Shown here in pieces: positions 1 to 7,551 of a DNA stretch of 36,070 nucleotides. Origin of the DNA: an uncultured Eubacteriales bacterium (lineage in GTDB: Bacteria; Bacillota; Clostridia; Oscillospirales; Oscillospiraceae). The position numbers were made by a program, and so were the translations under genes. The first letter of the stretch is position 1. Each line of letters begins with the position of its first letter. Below the pieces are notes generated by a model. That model did no database searches. It saw only the letters and a program-made list of their open reading frames with translations, and had not been told where the DNA came from. The stretch is taken from contig UQWI01000018.1 in assembly GCA_900544765.1 (NCBI GenBank), positions 1 through 36,070 on the forward strand, written 5' to 3'.

Positions 1-5
1 AGTAG

Positions 6-110
6 GTGACGCGGTTGGCAACACTCAAGCATATCAACTCTAAAAACGCCGACTATGGAGCCGCCGAACAATACCTGCTTTTTGAGCATGACGAGTTTAC
101 CATGAAGCCC
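6..110 (+). pseudogene. N-terminal fragment of a conjugative-element relaxase
   Basis: The first about 35 codons of the long open frame match, from memory, the N-terminus of the relaxase/mobilization nuclease found in clostridial integrative conjugative elements: TLKHINSKNADYGAAEQYL followed by FEHDEFTMKP. Such relaxases nick the transfer origin and continue for several hundred residues with a His-rich metal site; none of that is present here. A TAG stop lies directly before the GTG at position 6. The frame runs without interruption into a histidine kinase HAMP segment at the shared residues KPI, so this is a chimera rather than a working relaxase. Recognition is from memory of the family, without alignment. 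Confidence 0.6.
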
Positions 111-867
111 ATAAGGCAGATAACCCAGGCCGCGCAAGTGATAGGCAGCGGGGAACTCAGCAGACGGATAACCGGCGTGGAAACCGAGGACGAGGTAGGC
201 GAGCTCTCCGAGACCTTTAACGAGATGCTTGACAGGCTCGAGGATTCCTTTCGGCGAGAGCGCCAATTCACGTCGGACGCATCCCATGAGCTCAGGACGC
301 CGCTGGCGGTTGTATCTGCCTGCGCTAAAGACGCCCTGGGCAGCAATGCGTCCGACAGCCGCGAAAGCCTGCTGACGATAAGGGAGGAAGCGGAGCGGAT
401 GACAAAGATAATTTCCCAGCTGCTTATGCTCTCGCGCGGTTATGAAGGGCGGATACATCTCGAGCCGGAGCAAATAGCCCTCCGAGAAATGCTCGGCTCA
501 GTCTGCGACGGGCTGAAGGATTCCGCTTCAGAAAAACAGATTCGCCTGCACAACGGCGCAGCCGACGGGATGCTCATTCTGGCCGATCAGAGCCTGATGA
601 CCAAGCTCCTGGTTAATCTTATTGGCAACGCCATAAAGTATGGAAGGAGGGGCGGGAACGTTTGGCTCGACGCCGAGGCCCGGGACGATGGCACGCACAT
701 CACGGTTGCGGACGACGGCATAGGTATCTCCGATGAGGACCTGCCGCAGATTTTTGAGCGCTTCTACCGTGCGGACAGCGCGCGCGACCGCAGCGGCTTC
801 GGCCTCGGCCTGTCGATAGCGGAGTGGATTGTGGAGCTGCACCGGGGAAAGATAAACGTCAAAGGCA
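108..867 (+). pseudogene. Truncated sensor histidine kinase core (HAMP, HisKA, HATPase)
   Basis: This segment holds the cytoplasmic core of an OmpR-partner histidine kinase. It begins inside a HAMP linker (PIRQITQAAQVIGSGEL), then has the phosphoacceptor H-box ASHELRTPL (His 94 of the fused frame), the N-box LLVNLIGNAIKYG, the G1 motif DDGIG and the G2 motif GFGLGLS. The N-terminal transmembrane and sensor part is missing and replaced by a relaxase fragment. The C-terminus breaks at GKINVKG, where the usual final strand (GxGSxFxxxLP) should follow. The open frame continues to position 1280, but that tail does not look like protein. No response regulator lies beside it. It is probably a relic, although the catalytic core is intact. 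Confidence 0.8.
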
Positions 868-1095
868 GCAGGCAGAAAACTGAGCCGGAGTCGCTGCCCA
901 CGGACAGGTATTTTGTATACACCCCACGCACACGCAGCGAACCTGCGCCGGATTTGAGCCGTATGCTCTGCATATGGACGTCGTCTATATCCACGTCCGT
1001 CACATTTGTCTCCGCGCTGAGAGTGAGTCCGGAAAAACCAGCAGGTACGGCTGTCTCAAGCAGGTTGCTGCGCACGGGCTCCATGAAGCAAAAAA
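868..1095 (-). pseudogene. Fragment resembling a DUF4097-type beta-strand protein
   Basis: Read on the minus strand, this stretch encodes AETNVTDVDIDDVHM followed by IRLKSGAGSLRVRGV and YLSVGSDSGSV. The short alternating beta-strand repeats with recurrent SGxG or SGSV turns resemble the DUF4097 (putative adhesin) fold, often encoded beside two-component systems in Firmicutes. It is cut at one end by the histidine kinase fragment on the opposite strand. At the other end the frame seems to shift near position 1095. There is no start codon, ribosome binding site or full-length domain. Assignment is from pattern only. Confidence 0.4.
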
Positions 1096-1173
1096 CTTGT
1101 AAACCGTCACGGCAATCTCCTCCTCCAGATAAACGCTGCTTAAGCTGTGCCGCGAGGCCGAGTCCGATGAGCT

Positions 1174-1527
1174 GTGGGCGATGCTGCGCGAAAAGCGGAA
1201 GCCCGCGAGCGTGGCGCAATCTACCAGCAACTCGGCGGTACGCCGGCCGAAAGGCTTGTGTCAGGGCGCACAAGGCCTGACGGCATGAGCCTCTTGCGCA
1301 CGTTCCAGCTACTGCTGGGAGCCAAATCCGGCTTCCTGCTCGTCGCGGACAGTGGTTCCGGCGAGAAGAACGCCAAAGGCCTCATCGTCCCGCGCTTCGG
1401 GAGCGAGCCTGAAAACCGTGTAGCCGTGAGCCTCAGCTCCGCCGCCTTCTGCGAGCTGCTACTTATGACCAGAACGCACCACCAGGCACGGCTGACCGCG
1501 CAGCATGTGGCGGAAGGGAACAAATAA
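1174..1527 (+). pseudogene. Unidentified ORF in the mosaic region
   Basis: An open frame of 117 codons that I do not recognise. Its C-terminal two thirds read like real protein (SLLRTFQLLLGAKSGFLL, then RVAVSLSSAAFCELLLM). The N-terminal part resembles the end of a second frame from about 1134 (LCREAESDELWAMLREKRK), which suggests a frameshift near 1200. No good ribosome binding site precedes the ATG. It follows relaxase, kinase and DUF4097-like pieces, so it is most likely another fragment of a decayed mobile element, but nothing in the residues proves this. Confidence 0.3.
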
Positions 1528-1540
1528 TTAAAATATGAGC

Positions 1541-1579
1541 AAGCGCGTCCGGGCAGTCGATCAAGGCCCGGACGCGCTT
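1541..1579. terminator. Perfect 14-bp hairpin between convergent genes
   Basis: AAGCGCGTCCGGGC and its exact reverse complement flank an 11-nt loop. It lies between a plus-strand fragment and the minus-strand MFS operon. On the minus strand the stem is followed by an AT-rich stretch (ATATTTTAATTA), so it most likely ends the MFS operon. There is no uninterrupted T run. Confidence 0.55.
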
Positions 1580-1633
1580 CATCCTCTCTATAATACGGGC
1601 ATTGCCATTGCTTCTTCTCCCGCCCTTCGCCGC

Positions 1634-1879
1634 TCAGGACATCTTTGCATATGTAAAATAGCCAAGGAGTCTTACGAGATCTCCCTTATCGGAAACATAC
1701 AGCTCAACGCTTCCATTGCGGGTCAGCTCGTCTTTCAGCGCGGACAGGCCCTCGCCGTCCGGTGCAAGCTCCAGATACCTGTTGTCCCCTGCTTTGAGGA
1801 GAATCGTTCCATCGCTCTGCCTTATCGCCGACAGCAGCTTACCCTCGTTAGGAATGTGGTATATTTTCATTGCAGGCAC
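1634..1879 (-). CDS. Small uncharacterised protein downstream of the MFS gene
   Basis: An 81-residue soluble protein I do not recognise. It begins MPAMKIYHIPNEGK and has a mixed alternating pattern (GTILLKAGDNRYLEL, then VELYVSDKGDLVRLLGYF) suggesting a small beta-rich fold. No Cys, signal peptide or membrane segment is visible. I chose the GTG at 1879 because GGAGG ends 8 nt upstream; the in-frame GTG at 1888 overlaps that site and the ATG at 1870 is too far from it. The start lies 5 nt after the MFS stop, so the two genes are probably co-transcribed and translationally coupled. Confidence 0.6.
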   Translation of the reverse strand: MPAMKIYHIPNEGKLLSAIRQSDGTILLKAGDNRYLELAPDGEGLSALKDELTRNGSVELYVSDKGDLVRLLGYFTYAKMS

Positions 1880-1884
1880 ATTGT

Positions 1885-3042
1885 TCACCTCCGTTTTCTG
1901 ATGAGCCGTTCATGTACGAAAACCATGCACGCGAGCGCGGCCAGGAGGTACAGCGGCAGGAGAGATGCGCTTATATGGTTCGCTATCAGGCCGAACAGCG
2001 GGGGCATGACGCATGTTCCGACGCTCGCCGACGCCATCTGGACGCCTATCAGCGACTGCGAATGCGCCGCTCCGAAGCGCTCAGGTGTGGCGTGTATCAT
2101 CGACGGGTAAACAGGCGCGCAGCCCAGCCCGACAAGCAGCAGCCCTGGCACCGCCGCGCCCTCGGCCGGGAGAAGCATCGCCGCCGTCCCCAGCAATATG
2201 AGCGTCTGGCCGAGGCGCACCATCCCGGTGTCGCTGAGCCTCATGGTCAGGAAGCCGCTCAGAGCCCTGCCAATCGTTATGCCTATAAAGAACATGCCGG
2301 CCAACGAGGCAGCCCTCTCTTCGGCCATGCCCCAGCGCAGCACAAGATAGCTGCCCGCCCAAAGCCCGGCAGTCTGCTCAACTGCGCAGTAGCAGAAAAA
2401 CGCCGCCATAGTCTCCTTCGCCCCGGGTACGCGGACTGTTTCCCGCAGGGACAAGACTCCGGCGCCGGCACCGTCCGTCTCCCGGCTCCCGGCGCCGCGC
2501 TTTTTCCACAGTGGCAGGCTTATCAGCAGGACGGCGGTGAGCGCCGCCTGGAACAGGGCTATGTAGCGGTAGCCTGCGCTCCAGCCCATTCCGCCGGATA
2601 GGGCGAAGCCCATCACATAGGGTCCGACGGAGGCTCCCAGTCCCCACATGCAGTGCAGCCAGCTCATGTGCCTGCTCGCGTAGTGCAGGGCGACATAGTT
2701 GTTTAGCGAGGCGTCCACGCTCCCTGCGCCGAGCCCGTAGGGTATGGCCCAGAGGCAGAGCGCCGCGTAAGAGCGGCTGACCGAAAACCCGAACAGCGCC
2801 GCCGCCGTCGTCAGCACGCTCAGCGCCGTAAGAGCCCCGGTCCCGAGGCGTCTCGTCAGCCTGTCGCACTGCAGGCTTGAGAATATGGTCCCCGCCGATA
2901 TGATGGCGGATATCACGCCGGCGTACGACACCGGCACGCCAAGCTCCCCGTACATCGAAGGCCACGCAGAACCCAGCAGCGAATCCGGAAGTCCCAGGCT
3001 GATGAAGGCCAGATATATAATCGCCAGCAGAAGATGCGTCAT
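1885..3042 (-). CDS. MFS transporter
   Basis: A 385-residue major facilitator superfamily permease with about 12 hydrophobic segments. The N-terminal half shows LAFISLGLPDSLLGSAWP, typical of the fucose/glucose-type and related MFS branch, then the DRLTRRLGTG loop between helices 2 and 3 (a variant of the GxxxDRxGRR motif). Substrate cannot be told from the sequence. The start at MTHLLL is preceded by GGAGG at good spacing; an upstream in-frame Met (MTLENG) lacks a site. It is divergent from an AraC-type regulator whose control region overlaps its own, which suggests the regulator controls this gene in response to the transported compound. Confidence 0.85.
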   Translation of the reverse strand: MTHLLLAIIYLAFISLGLPDSLLGSAWPSMYGELGVPVSYAGVISAIISAGTIFSSLQCDRLTRRLGTGALTALSVLTTAAALFGFSVSRSYAALCLWAIPYGLGAGSVDASLNNYVALHYASRHMSWLHCMWGLGASVGPYVMGFALSGGMGWSAGYRYIALFQAALTAVLLISLPLWKKRGAGSRETDGAGAGVLSLRETVRVPGAKETMAAFFCYCAVEQTAGLWAGSYLVLRWGMAEERAASLAGMFFIGITIGRALSGFLTMRLSDTGMVRLGQTLILLGTAAMLLPAEGAAVPGLLLVGLGCAPVYPSMIHATPERFGAAHSQSLIGVQMASASVGTCVMPPLFGLIANHISASLLPLYLLAALACMVFVHERLIRKRR

Positions 3043-3070
3043 AAGTATTCCTCCATTTTCTAGTGTCATA

Positions 3071-3100
3071 AGAATAACGCCTAAAATGCTCTTGATTCAA
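3071..3100 (-). promoter_or_regulatory. Putative promoter of the MFS operon
   Basis: On the minus strand, TTGAAT and TATTCT are separated by 18 bp, 29 bp before the MFS start. It overlaps the -35 box of the divergent AraC promoter, so the two would compete or be jointly controlled. Confidence 0.4.
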
Positions 3101-3120
3101 TCTGTATCCGGCCGTATAAT
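3092..3120 (+). promoter_or_regulatory. Promoter of the AraC-family gene
   Basis: TTGATT, a 17-bp spacer and a perfect TATAAT, 38 bp before the AraC start codon. Confidence 0.65.
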
Positions 3121-3158
3121 ATAACAAAACCGCCAATCACGAGAAAGGGTGATCGCTC

Positions 3159-4058
3159 ATGCCGCTGCAGGAGTGCGGATTGAATCTAAACCGCGTGTCC
3201 ATGGAGCTTCAGCCGCACGGGAGCGCGGAGTTCCCCTGTGCGGGGTATTCCTCCAGTCATACGGACAGGCCCGAGGATGCCATTCCCTGGCACTGGCACG
3301 AGGAAATGGAGCTTGTATATAATATCGCGCGCGGACGCATGGATGTAAAGACTCCGGGGAAGTCTTTTGTGCTTGTACAGGGGGAGCTCGCGGCGATAAA
3401 CTCGAATACCCTGCACTTTGCCGCAGCCGCCCCAGAGTGCGTGCTGCATTCGCTGGTTTTCAGCCCGGCGTTCATAATCGGTGGAGGGCAGAGCGCCATC
3501 GCCCGGAAGTATATCCAGCCCCTCATATCCTCGGCCTTTTCCGGGTATAAGCTCAGCGGCGAGGACGCGCGGCAGGCCGCCGGGTGGTTCAACGCCGCCT
3601 TTGAGGCGCTGGCGCAAGACAGCCCGGGATTTGAGTTTATCGTGCGCGAGAGCCTCTCTCATATATGCCTGCTGCTTTACGAGCGTCTGGCTCCAAAGCC
3701 GAGCGACTCGGCAGGAGCCGCCGGCAGGGACGGGCTGAGGATGAGAAAAATGCTCGATTACATACACGGCAGCTATGGCGGAAGCGTCTCGGTCTCAGAC
3801 ATAGCCGCCGCCGCGAGCATAAGCGAGCGTGAATGTATACGCTGCTTCCACAAGTCGCTCGGCGTCTCGCCCATACAGTATCTCATAAAATACAGGGTCA
3901 TGCAGGGCGCAAAAATGCTGCTCGAGGAGCCCTCAAGCAGCATTTCTGAAACGGCTGCGTACTGCGGCTTCGACAGCCCCAGCAACTTCTCCAAAATGTT
4001 CAAGCGCTTTTACGGACGCACGCCGAGAGAGTACAGAAGCTCGGTGCAGCCGGATTGA
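3159..4058 (+). CDS. AraC-family transcriptional regulator with cupin sensor domain
   Basis: A 299-residue regulator. Residues about 30-110 form a cupin-like ligand pocket (DAIPWHWHEEMELVYN carries the paired His typical of AraC cupins). Residues about 195-295 carry two helix-turn-helix motifs: VSVSDIAAAASISERECIR and ISETAAYCGFDSPSNFSKM, ending with the conserved FKRFYGRTPREYR. The ribosome binding site is a modest AAAGGG. It is divergent from the MFS transporter, its likely target. The stop codon directly abuts a cupin gene remnant on the opposite strand, so a rearrangement breakpoint lies just after this gene, but the protein itself looks complete. Confidence 0.88.
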   Translation: MPLQECGLNLNRVSMELQPHGSAEFPCAGYSSSHTDRPEDAIPWHWHEEMELVYNIARGRMDVKTPGKSFVLVQGELAAINSNTLHFAAAAPECVLHSLVFSPAFIIGGGQSAIARKYIQPLISSAFSGYKLSGEDARQAAGWFNAAFEALAQDSPGFEFIVRESLSHICLLLYERLAPKPSDSAGAAGRDGLRMRKMLDYIHGSYGGSVSVSDIAAAASISERECIRCFHKSLGVSPIQYLIKYRVMQGAKMLLEEPSSSISETAAYCGFDSPSNFSKMFKRFYGRTPREYRSSVQPD

Positions 4059-4172
4059 GGCGTCCACCTGCAGCGAGCCTTCAAAGACGGTTATGAACTC
4101 CGTCGTCCCACTCGGATGCGCCTCGATTGTCCAGCGGCTGCCCGGGTCCAGCTCCAGCATGTAAACGGAAAA
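4059..4172 (-). pseudogene. Cupin fragment of an XRE-cupin type regulator
   Basis: The minus strand encodes MLELDPGSRWTIEAHPSGTT followed by EFITVFEGSLQVDA. This matches the C-terminal cupin of small XRE-family regulators, where HPxGTxEFxxVxEGxLxV is the sheet core. No helix-turn-helix domain and no complete cupin are present. It is wedged between the end of the AraC gene and the broken 3' end of a MATE gene in the same orientation, so it is the tail of a deletion junction. Confidence 0.6.
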
Positions 4173-5284
4173 GCGGCGACGCTCGCTGTTCGGGAGTCGT
4201 CCAGGAACACGCGCACCAGCTCCGCGGCAAACAGCTCGTAGAGCAGTATGCTCACCGCCGCGATGACGAGCCCGACCGTGAGCGACATGCGGATTATATC
4301 TCTCAGGCGCCGGCGGTTACCGGCCGAGTAGTTGTAGCCGACCAGCGGCATCATGCCCTGGCATATTCCCACGTCCGCGTTGAGGGGGAAATGCGCCACC
4401 TTCAGCACTATGCCAATTGCGGCGAGCGCCGTATTGTGGTAGGAGACCATGAGTTTGTCCAGGATGACGTAGTCGAGGTCGAAGAGGAAGCTGGTGACCG
4501 CCGACGGCAGTCCCACGGCGAATACTGCGAGTATGCTCTCACGGGAGGTCATGCCCACGCGGGGGCTGAAGGTTATGACCGAGCCCTTCCTGCCCATGTA
4601 CAGTACGACGAAGAAGTACACGCAGGCGATGCAGTTTGAAAGGCAGGTGGCCGCGCCCGCGCCGAACACCTCCAGCCCGTTCGGCAGCAGCACGAACATG
4701 AAGACGGGGTCGAGGGTTATATTGAGCACACAGCCGAGTATGATGCCGAAGCCCGCCGCGCCCGAGCGGCCCACGCTCCTGAGCAGGTTTGACAGTACGT
4801 TGGAGAGCACCGTCGGTATACCTCCGGCGACGATGACGCACATGGCGTACTGGCGCGCGTACTCGTATGTGTGCTCGTCGGCTCCAAGCAGGCCGAGCAG
4901 CGGGCGCATGAATACCCTGATGAGCACGGCAAAGAGCACTGCGACAGCCAGGCCGAGATATATCGAAAAGACGCCCACGCGCCGGGCCTCGTCATCCCTG
5001 CCCTGCCCGAGCAGGCGGGATATGAGCGAGCCGCCGCCCACGCCGGCCAGACCGGCCAGGCAAAGGCAGATGTTGAACACGGGCAGGATAAGCGAGGTGG
5101 CCGCGACCATGTCCGGGTTGTTGGTCTGTCCGACATGGAAGGTGTCGGCCATGTTGTAGATAAGCACGATGAGCTGGCTTATCACCGACGGCAGAATCAT
5201 GATTCTCAGCGCAGACGGCACCGGCACGCTGCGGAACACGTCCTCACGGGACGGCTTTCCCCAGTAACTGCTCAATTTCTCCAC
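4173..5284 (-). pseudogene. MATE-family efflux transporter lacking its 3' end
   Basis: This encodes a MATE (multidrug and toxic compound extrusion) protein: SALRIMILPSVISQLIVLIY then NMADTFHVGQ, and later GAGAATCLSNCIACVYFF and CQGMMPLVGYNYSAGNRRR are family hallmarks of the N- and C-terminal bundles. Normal MATE proteins have about 450 residues and 12 helices. Here recognisable sequence ends after about 370 residues at VRVFLDDSRTAS, and the frame then runs out of phase through a cupin remnant to a stop at 4091. The last one or two helices are absent. The start is uncertain: GTG at 5284 or TTG at 5344, neither with a clear ribosome binding site. Probably not functional. Confidence 0.75.
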
Positions 5285-5319
5285 GGGCTTTCTGTCAGTA
5301 AAAATCAGCCCCACACTTA

Positions 5320-5733
5320 TTGCGCTTTCCAGCTTCAAATTCAAGCGGGAAGTTCCAATATATTTTCACCGTGGATTCTGTTTTTATGCCGTCGTTTTTT
5401 CGAGGATGCGGCATAGGTGTTTATGCTCTTCACGGCGCCGGCGCGGCCGGAGGGATGGACGCTGGGACGTTTGCCGTCTCAGGCACGGAGCTTCGGACAG
5501 CTAACCAAAGGCCTTATCTGTACTTGCTGCGCCACCTCAGCACTACCTACAAGCTGGGGATAAACTACTCAAACCCCGACATGCGCCAGATAGAGGCGCA
5601 GTCGGCACAGAAAAGCCTGCCGCCAGCAACCGCTGATCTGGGGGCGCTCATACGTCAACTGCAAGAGCAGCCCGGACCGGCCAGCACTCTGGCGCAGCTA
5701 TTGAACGGAGCGGTACAAGGTACTACAGGATAA
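5320..5733 (+). CDS. Unidentified ORF in debris region
   Basis: An open frame of up to 137 residues; the internal ATG at 5455 directly after GGAGGG may be a better start, though the spacing is nearly zero. The C-terminal half reads like protein (YLYLLRHLSTTYKLGINY, then LGALIRQLQEQPGPASTL) but I do not recognise it. It lies between the broken MATE gene and the tRNA-Arg region, so it may be a fragment of a larger gene. A different frame looks coding from 5711 onward. Confidence 0.25.
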   Translation: MRFPASNSSGKFQYIFTVDSVFMPSFFRGCGIGVYALHGAGAAGGMDAGTFAVSGTELRTANQRPYLYLLRHLSTTYKLGINYSNPDMRQIEAQSAQKSLPPATADLGALIRQLQEQPGPASTLAQLLNGAVQGTTG

Positions 5734-5851
5734 TACGGGTAAAATCTTAATTAGCGAAAATCTTCTCGGATTGTTCGAGTCCGAAAAATGCGTTCTAATC
5801 CTTTTGAGCATATTTACAGCCGGGGAGAAGCTCTATCTGCAAGCGTTATAA
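5711..5851 (+). pseudogene. Coding-like tail of an unidentified gene
   Basis: A 46-codon stretch in a different frame from the preceding ORF reads KILISENLLGLFESEK then LILLSIFTAGEKLYLQAL and a stop. The composition is protein-like and more AT-rich than the surroundings. It has no start or ribosome binding site. It probably represents the C-terminus of a deleted gene or a frameshifted continuation of the ORF before it. Confidence 0.25.
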
Positions 5852-5895
5852 ATGTTATGGATGCGGCTGCTGGACACAAATGCAGCCATCTAAAT

Positions 5896-5935
5896 TAAAA
5901 ACCAACTGCGGGCCGGCGAAGCGGGCCGCAGTTGG
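5896..5935 (-). terminator. Intrinsic terminator, distal to tRNA-Arg
   Basis: On the minus strand, CCAACTGCGG and CCGCAGTTGG pair perfectly and are followed by TTTTTAATTT. It is the second U-tract terminator downstream of the tRNA. Confidence 0.7.
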
Positions 5936-5978
5936 AGAGGAGGAGCGACGCAGCGAGTGAGCTGCGCCGTTTGCTTTG

Positions 5979-6022
5979 AAAAAGAAAACGCCGCCGCGAA
6001 CGATGCGAAGTCCGCGACGACG
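5979..6022 (-). terminator. Intrinsic terminator of tRNA-Arg
   Basis: Immediately after the tRNA CCA end, a 12-bp GC-rich stem with some G-U pairs (CGTCGTCGCGG against TTCGCGGCGGCG) is followed by TTTTCTTTTT. Confidence 0.75.
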
Positions 6023-6099
6023 TGGCACCCCCGGCGCGACTCGAACGCACTACATTCCGCTTAGGAGGCGGACCCTCTATCCTGGTGAGGTACGGGGGC
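6023..6099 (-). tRNA. tRNA-Arg (anticodon CCU)
   Basis: A complete 77-nt cloverleaf on the minus strand. The acceptor stem is GCCCCCG against CGGGGGT, the D stem CCTC/GAGG, the anticodon stem TCCGC/GCGGA with loop CTCCTAA (anticodon CCT, reading AGG), a 5-nt variable loop, and the T arm with loop TTCGAGT. The discriminator is G and the CCA end is genome-encoded. Confidence 0.95.
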
Positions 6100-6115
6100 T
6101 TATTCAAGCTTTGTT

Positions 6116-6144
6116 ATTTTACCTCATTTAATCCACCGTGTCAA
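6116..6144 (-). promoter_or_regulatory. Promoter of tRNA-Arg
   Basis: On the minus strand, a perfect TTGACA, a 17-bp spacer and TAAAAT, ending 16 bp before the tRNA 5' end. Confidence 0.8.
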
Positions 6145-6211
6145 CACAAACCAGACTGCAAAAACTACAAAGCGCGGCTCCAAAGCCAGGATAAAATTTG
6201 TACGCTTAAAT

Positions 6212-6231
6212 AATAGACGCTGCCGTCTGTT
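6212..6231. promoter_or_regulatory. TetR-type operator 1, overlapping the -35 box
   Basis: AATAGACG-N4-CGTCTGTT, a near-perfect 20-bp palindrome. It covers the -35 box of the antiporter promoter and is nearly the same as the second copy 35 bp downstream. Likely bound by the TetR protein encoded last in this operon. Confidence 0.7.
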
Positions 6232-6242
6232 TGCGATATACT
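6214..6242 (+). promoter_or_regulatory. Promoter of the antiporter-tetR operon
   Basis: TAGACG, a 17-bp spacer and TATACT. The two elements sit in and between two palindromic operators, a typical repression layout. Confidence 0.6.
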
Positions 6243-6246
6243 CGTA

Positions 6247-6266
6247 AATAGACGGTAACGTCTATT
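6247..6266. promoter_or_regulatory. TetR-type operator 2, downstream of the -10 box
   Basis: AATAGACG-N4-CGTCTATT, a perfect palindrome covering the probable transcription start. Confidence 0.75.
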
Positions 6267-6288
6267 TTATAGCAAAGGGATGCTTATC

Positions 6289-7551
6289 ATGGAAATACTA
6301 CTGCAAGTGCTGCGCTTACTCGCAACTATAGCCGTGGCGTTTTGCGCCGGCAAGCTGGTGGCGAAGCTGCATCTGCCGGCTATACTCGGTTGGCTCATAA
6401 CCGGCATGGCGCTTGGTCCGCACGCGCTTGGACTGATGAACGACGCGGTCATGGATTCAGCCTGGTTCACCACTACCGAGAGCCTGCTGGAGTCCGTCGT
6501 GGGCCTGATGATAGGCACGGAGCTCATATGGTCGCAGATGAAGCGCTCAGGCAAGCAGATAGTGGTGACGACGATAACGGAGTCGCTGGGCACATTCCTG
6601 GTTGTAACCCTGGTGTTCGGCGTGATATTCTATTTCACCGGCACGCCGCTGTATCTCGCGGCGATGTTCGGCGGCATAGCGCTCGCCACGGCCCCTGCTC
6701 CGTCCCTGTCCATAGTCAACGAGGCCAGGGCGGCCGGACCGGTGACCAGCACGCTGATACCCATGGCGGCGCTTGACGATTTGGTCGGCGCGGTGGTGTT
6801 CTTTGCCGTCGTAGCGTTTGTCTCCTCTACGCTGTCTGTGGCGGGCACGAGCTTTATTGCGACGCTGGCGATAGTGTTTGCGCCGGTCTTGATAGGCGCG
6901 GTGACGGGCGTGATAGCCGGCTTCGTGATGCGGCACACCCGCTCCAATGCGGCTACGATTGCTTCCATGCTGGCGCTTCTTTTGGCCACAGCCCTGTTCG
7001 CAATGTACCTGAATGAGAATGTACTCACCGGCGCGTCCCTGAACTTCATGCTGCTGGGCATGGCCTTCTCCACGGCCTTTGCAAATATGATACCCAAGGA
7101 GAAGCTTGACGGCGTAATGCGCGTTATGAACCCGGTGATAAGCTTCTCGCTCATCCTGCTTATCCTCAACCTGGGCGCTCCGCTCGATTACCACCTCGTG
7201 TTCGGCGCGGGCATCTACACCGCCGTGTACATCGTTTCACGAGCCGTCGGCAAGTACTTCGGCGCATATGTCGGCGCGGCAGCCACGCACGCCCCGGACA
7301 CGGTCAAGAAGTACCTCGGCTTCACGCTGCTGCCCCACTCGGGAGTGTCCCTCGTGTTCACGGGCATATCCGTGTCCGTACTTGCGGGTCCGGCCCCGGA
7401 GTGCGCGCAGCTGATACAGGGTACGATAGCTGCCGCAGCGGTTATAAACGAGATTATTGCCGTATTCATCGCGCGCAAAGGCTTCGAGTGGGCCGGAGAG
7501 CTTGGCAAAGCCGATGAGGCCAAGAAAGCGGCTGTGGAGGCCCGGGCATGA
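6289..7551 (+). CDS. Cation:proton antiporter (CPA family)
   Basis: A 420-residue membrane protein with about 12-13 hydrophobic segments and the architecture of the Na+/H+ exchanger fold. LHLPAILGWLITGMALGPHA is the conserved second helix of the CPA2 branch. ALDDLVGAVVFF carries the paired Asp residues expected in the ion-binding helix. The start at MEILLQ is chosen because AAGGGA lies 8 nt upstream; an ATG three codons earlier touches that site. The downstream tetR gene overlaps by 4 nt. Two palindromes at the promoter suggest induction by a compound sensed by that regulator. The ion or solute moved cannot be told from sequence. Confidence 0.82.
   Translation: MEILLQVLRLLATIAVAFCAGKLVAKLHLPAILGWLITGMALGPHALGLMNDAVMDSAWFTTTESLLESVVGLMIGTELIWSQMKRSGKQIVVTTITESLGTFLVVTLVFGVIFYFTGTPLYLAAMFGGIALATAPAPSLSIVNEARAAGPVTSTLIPMAALDDLVGAVVFFAVVAFVSSTLSVAGTSFIATLAIVFAPVLIGAVTGVIAGFVMRHTRSNAATIASMLALLLATALFAMYLNENVLTGASLNFMLLGMAFSTAFANMIPKEKLDGVMRVMNPVISFSLILLILNLGAPLDYHLVFGAGIYTAVYIVSRAVGKYFGAYVGAAATHAPDTVKKYLGFTLLPHSGVSLVFTGISVSVLAGPAPECAQLIQGTIAAAAVINEIIAVFIARKGFEWAGELGKADEAKKAAVEARA

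Noticed and set aside
764..1273. Minus-strand open frame of 169 codons across the kinase 3' end
   Set aside because: Only the part between about 868 and 1095 reads like protein; the rest is the antisense of the kinase and of unassigned sequence.
5774..5786. GTTCGAGTC on the plus strand, identical to the T-loop region of the nearby tRNA-Arg
   Set aside because: It is only 9 nt long and in the opposite orientation to the tRNA, so it cannot be the direct repeat expected for an attachment site.
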